DNA of 14,611 nt from an uncultured Oribacterium sp. (lineage in GTDB: Bacteria > Bacillota > Clostridia > Lachnospirales > Lachnospiraceae). The DNA lies in contig CAKQPT010000042.1 of NCBI GenBank assembly GCA_934270345.1, positions 1 to 14,611 on the forward strand, written 5' to 3'. Positions within the stretch are counted from its first letter, which is position 1. The number at the start of each line of letters is the position of its first letter. Positions 14,550-14,611 of the stretch are shown here, piece by piece. The notes below the pieces were generated by a model. The model searched no databases and was not told where the DNA came from. It was given only the letters and a program-made list of their open reading frames with translations. The position numbers and the translations under genes were made by a program.

Positions 14550-14599
14550 CCCTCTGCAATCGCTGAGTTTTCTTTATGAAAACTCAGCGTTGCAGAGGG
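14550..14599. terminator. 22-bp hairpin at the window end, terminator-like but no U-tract
   Basis: CCCTCTGCAA (14550-14559) pairs with TTGCAGAGGG (14590-14599), and CGCTGAGTTTTC (14561-14572) with GAAAACTCAGCG (14578-14589), around TTTAT. The only flaw is one bulged T at 14560. GCTAAGGAAAA follows, so no U-tract is present on the + strand, and none is seen on the - strand either. It may end the SDR transcript, or be a palindromic DNA element cut by the window edge. Confidence 0.55.
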
Positions 14600-14611
14600 T
14601 GCTAAGGAAAA

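Overview
The window looks like chromosomal DNA of a GC-rich Firmicute, most likely a Lachnospiraceae-type Clostridium relative. The reasons are the Gram-positive RBS pattern (AAGGAG-like), a lipoprotein-type OppA with an Ala-rich linker, the style of the NYN-domain protein and the tRNA types. This placement is inference from sequence style, not from a database search. No phage, transposase, plasmid or CRISPR genes were found.

Layout, all on the + strand: (1) the 3' end of radA (1-207); (2) a solitary tRNA-Trp with its own promoter, leader hairpin and terminator (294-462); (3) a two-gene unit, an MBL-fold hydrolase with a winged-helix-like tail and an ABC-F protein of the Uup type (564-3700); (4) a 396-base AT-rich intergenic stretch with a long hairpin, a promoter and an attenuator-like leader; (5) a complete oligopeptide ABC importer operon oppA-B-C-D-F (4097-10130), with a hairpin-rich gap between oppA and oppB; (6) a solitary tRNA-Ser unit (10246-10426); (7) an 828-residue protein with an N-terminal NYN/PIN-like nuclease domain and a very long charged, disordered body (10717-13203); (8) a small array of 43-base units carrying the palindrome GGGGTCTGACCCC; (9) a solitary tRNA-Leu(AAG) unit (13424-13585); (10) a short-chain dehydrogenase (13614-14453); and (11) a structured tail ending in a 22-bp hairpin.

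How the genes work together: OppA captures peptides outside the membrane, OppB/OppC form the channel and OppD/OppF power it. The hairpins around oppA probably set a high binding-protein to permease ratio. The other genes are housekeeping or unlinked: recombination (RadA), translation (three tRNAs, Uup), possible RNA turnover (NYN protein) and two enzymes of unknown substrate.

The most interesting non-coding signal is a dispersed, structured element found three times (214-257, 10136-10212, 14457-14535). Each copy starts 3 to 6 bases after a stop codon, and each has lost a different part of a common long hairpin. The second is the NYN protein, which has the architecture of an RNA-processing scaffold. 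All three tRNA genes lack an encoded CCA end.
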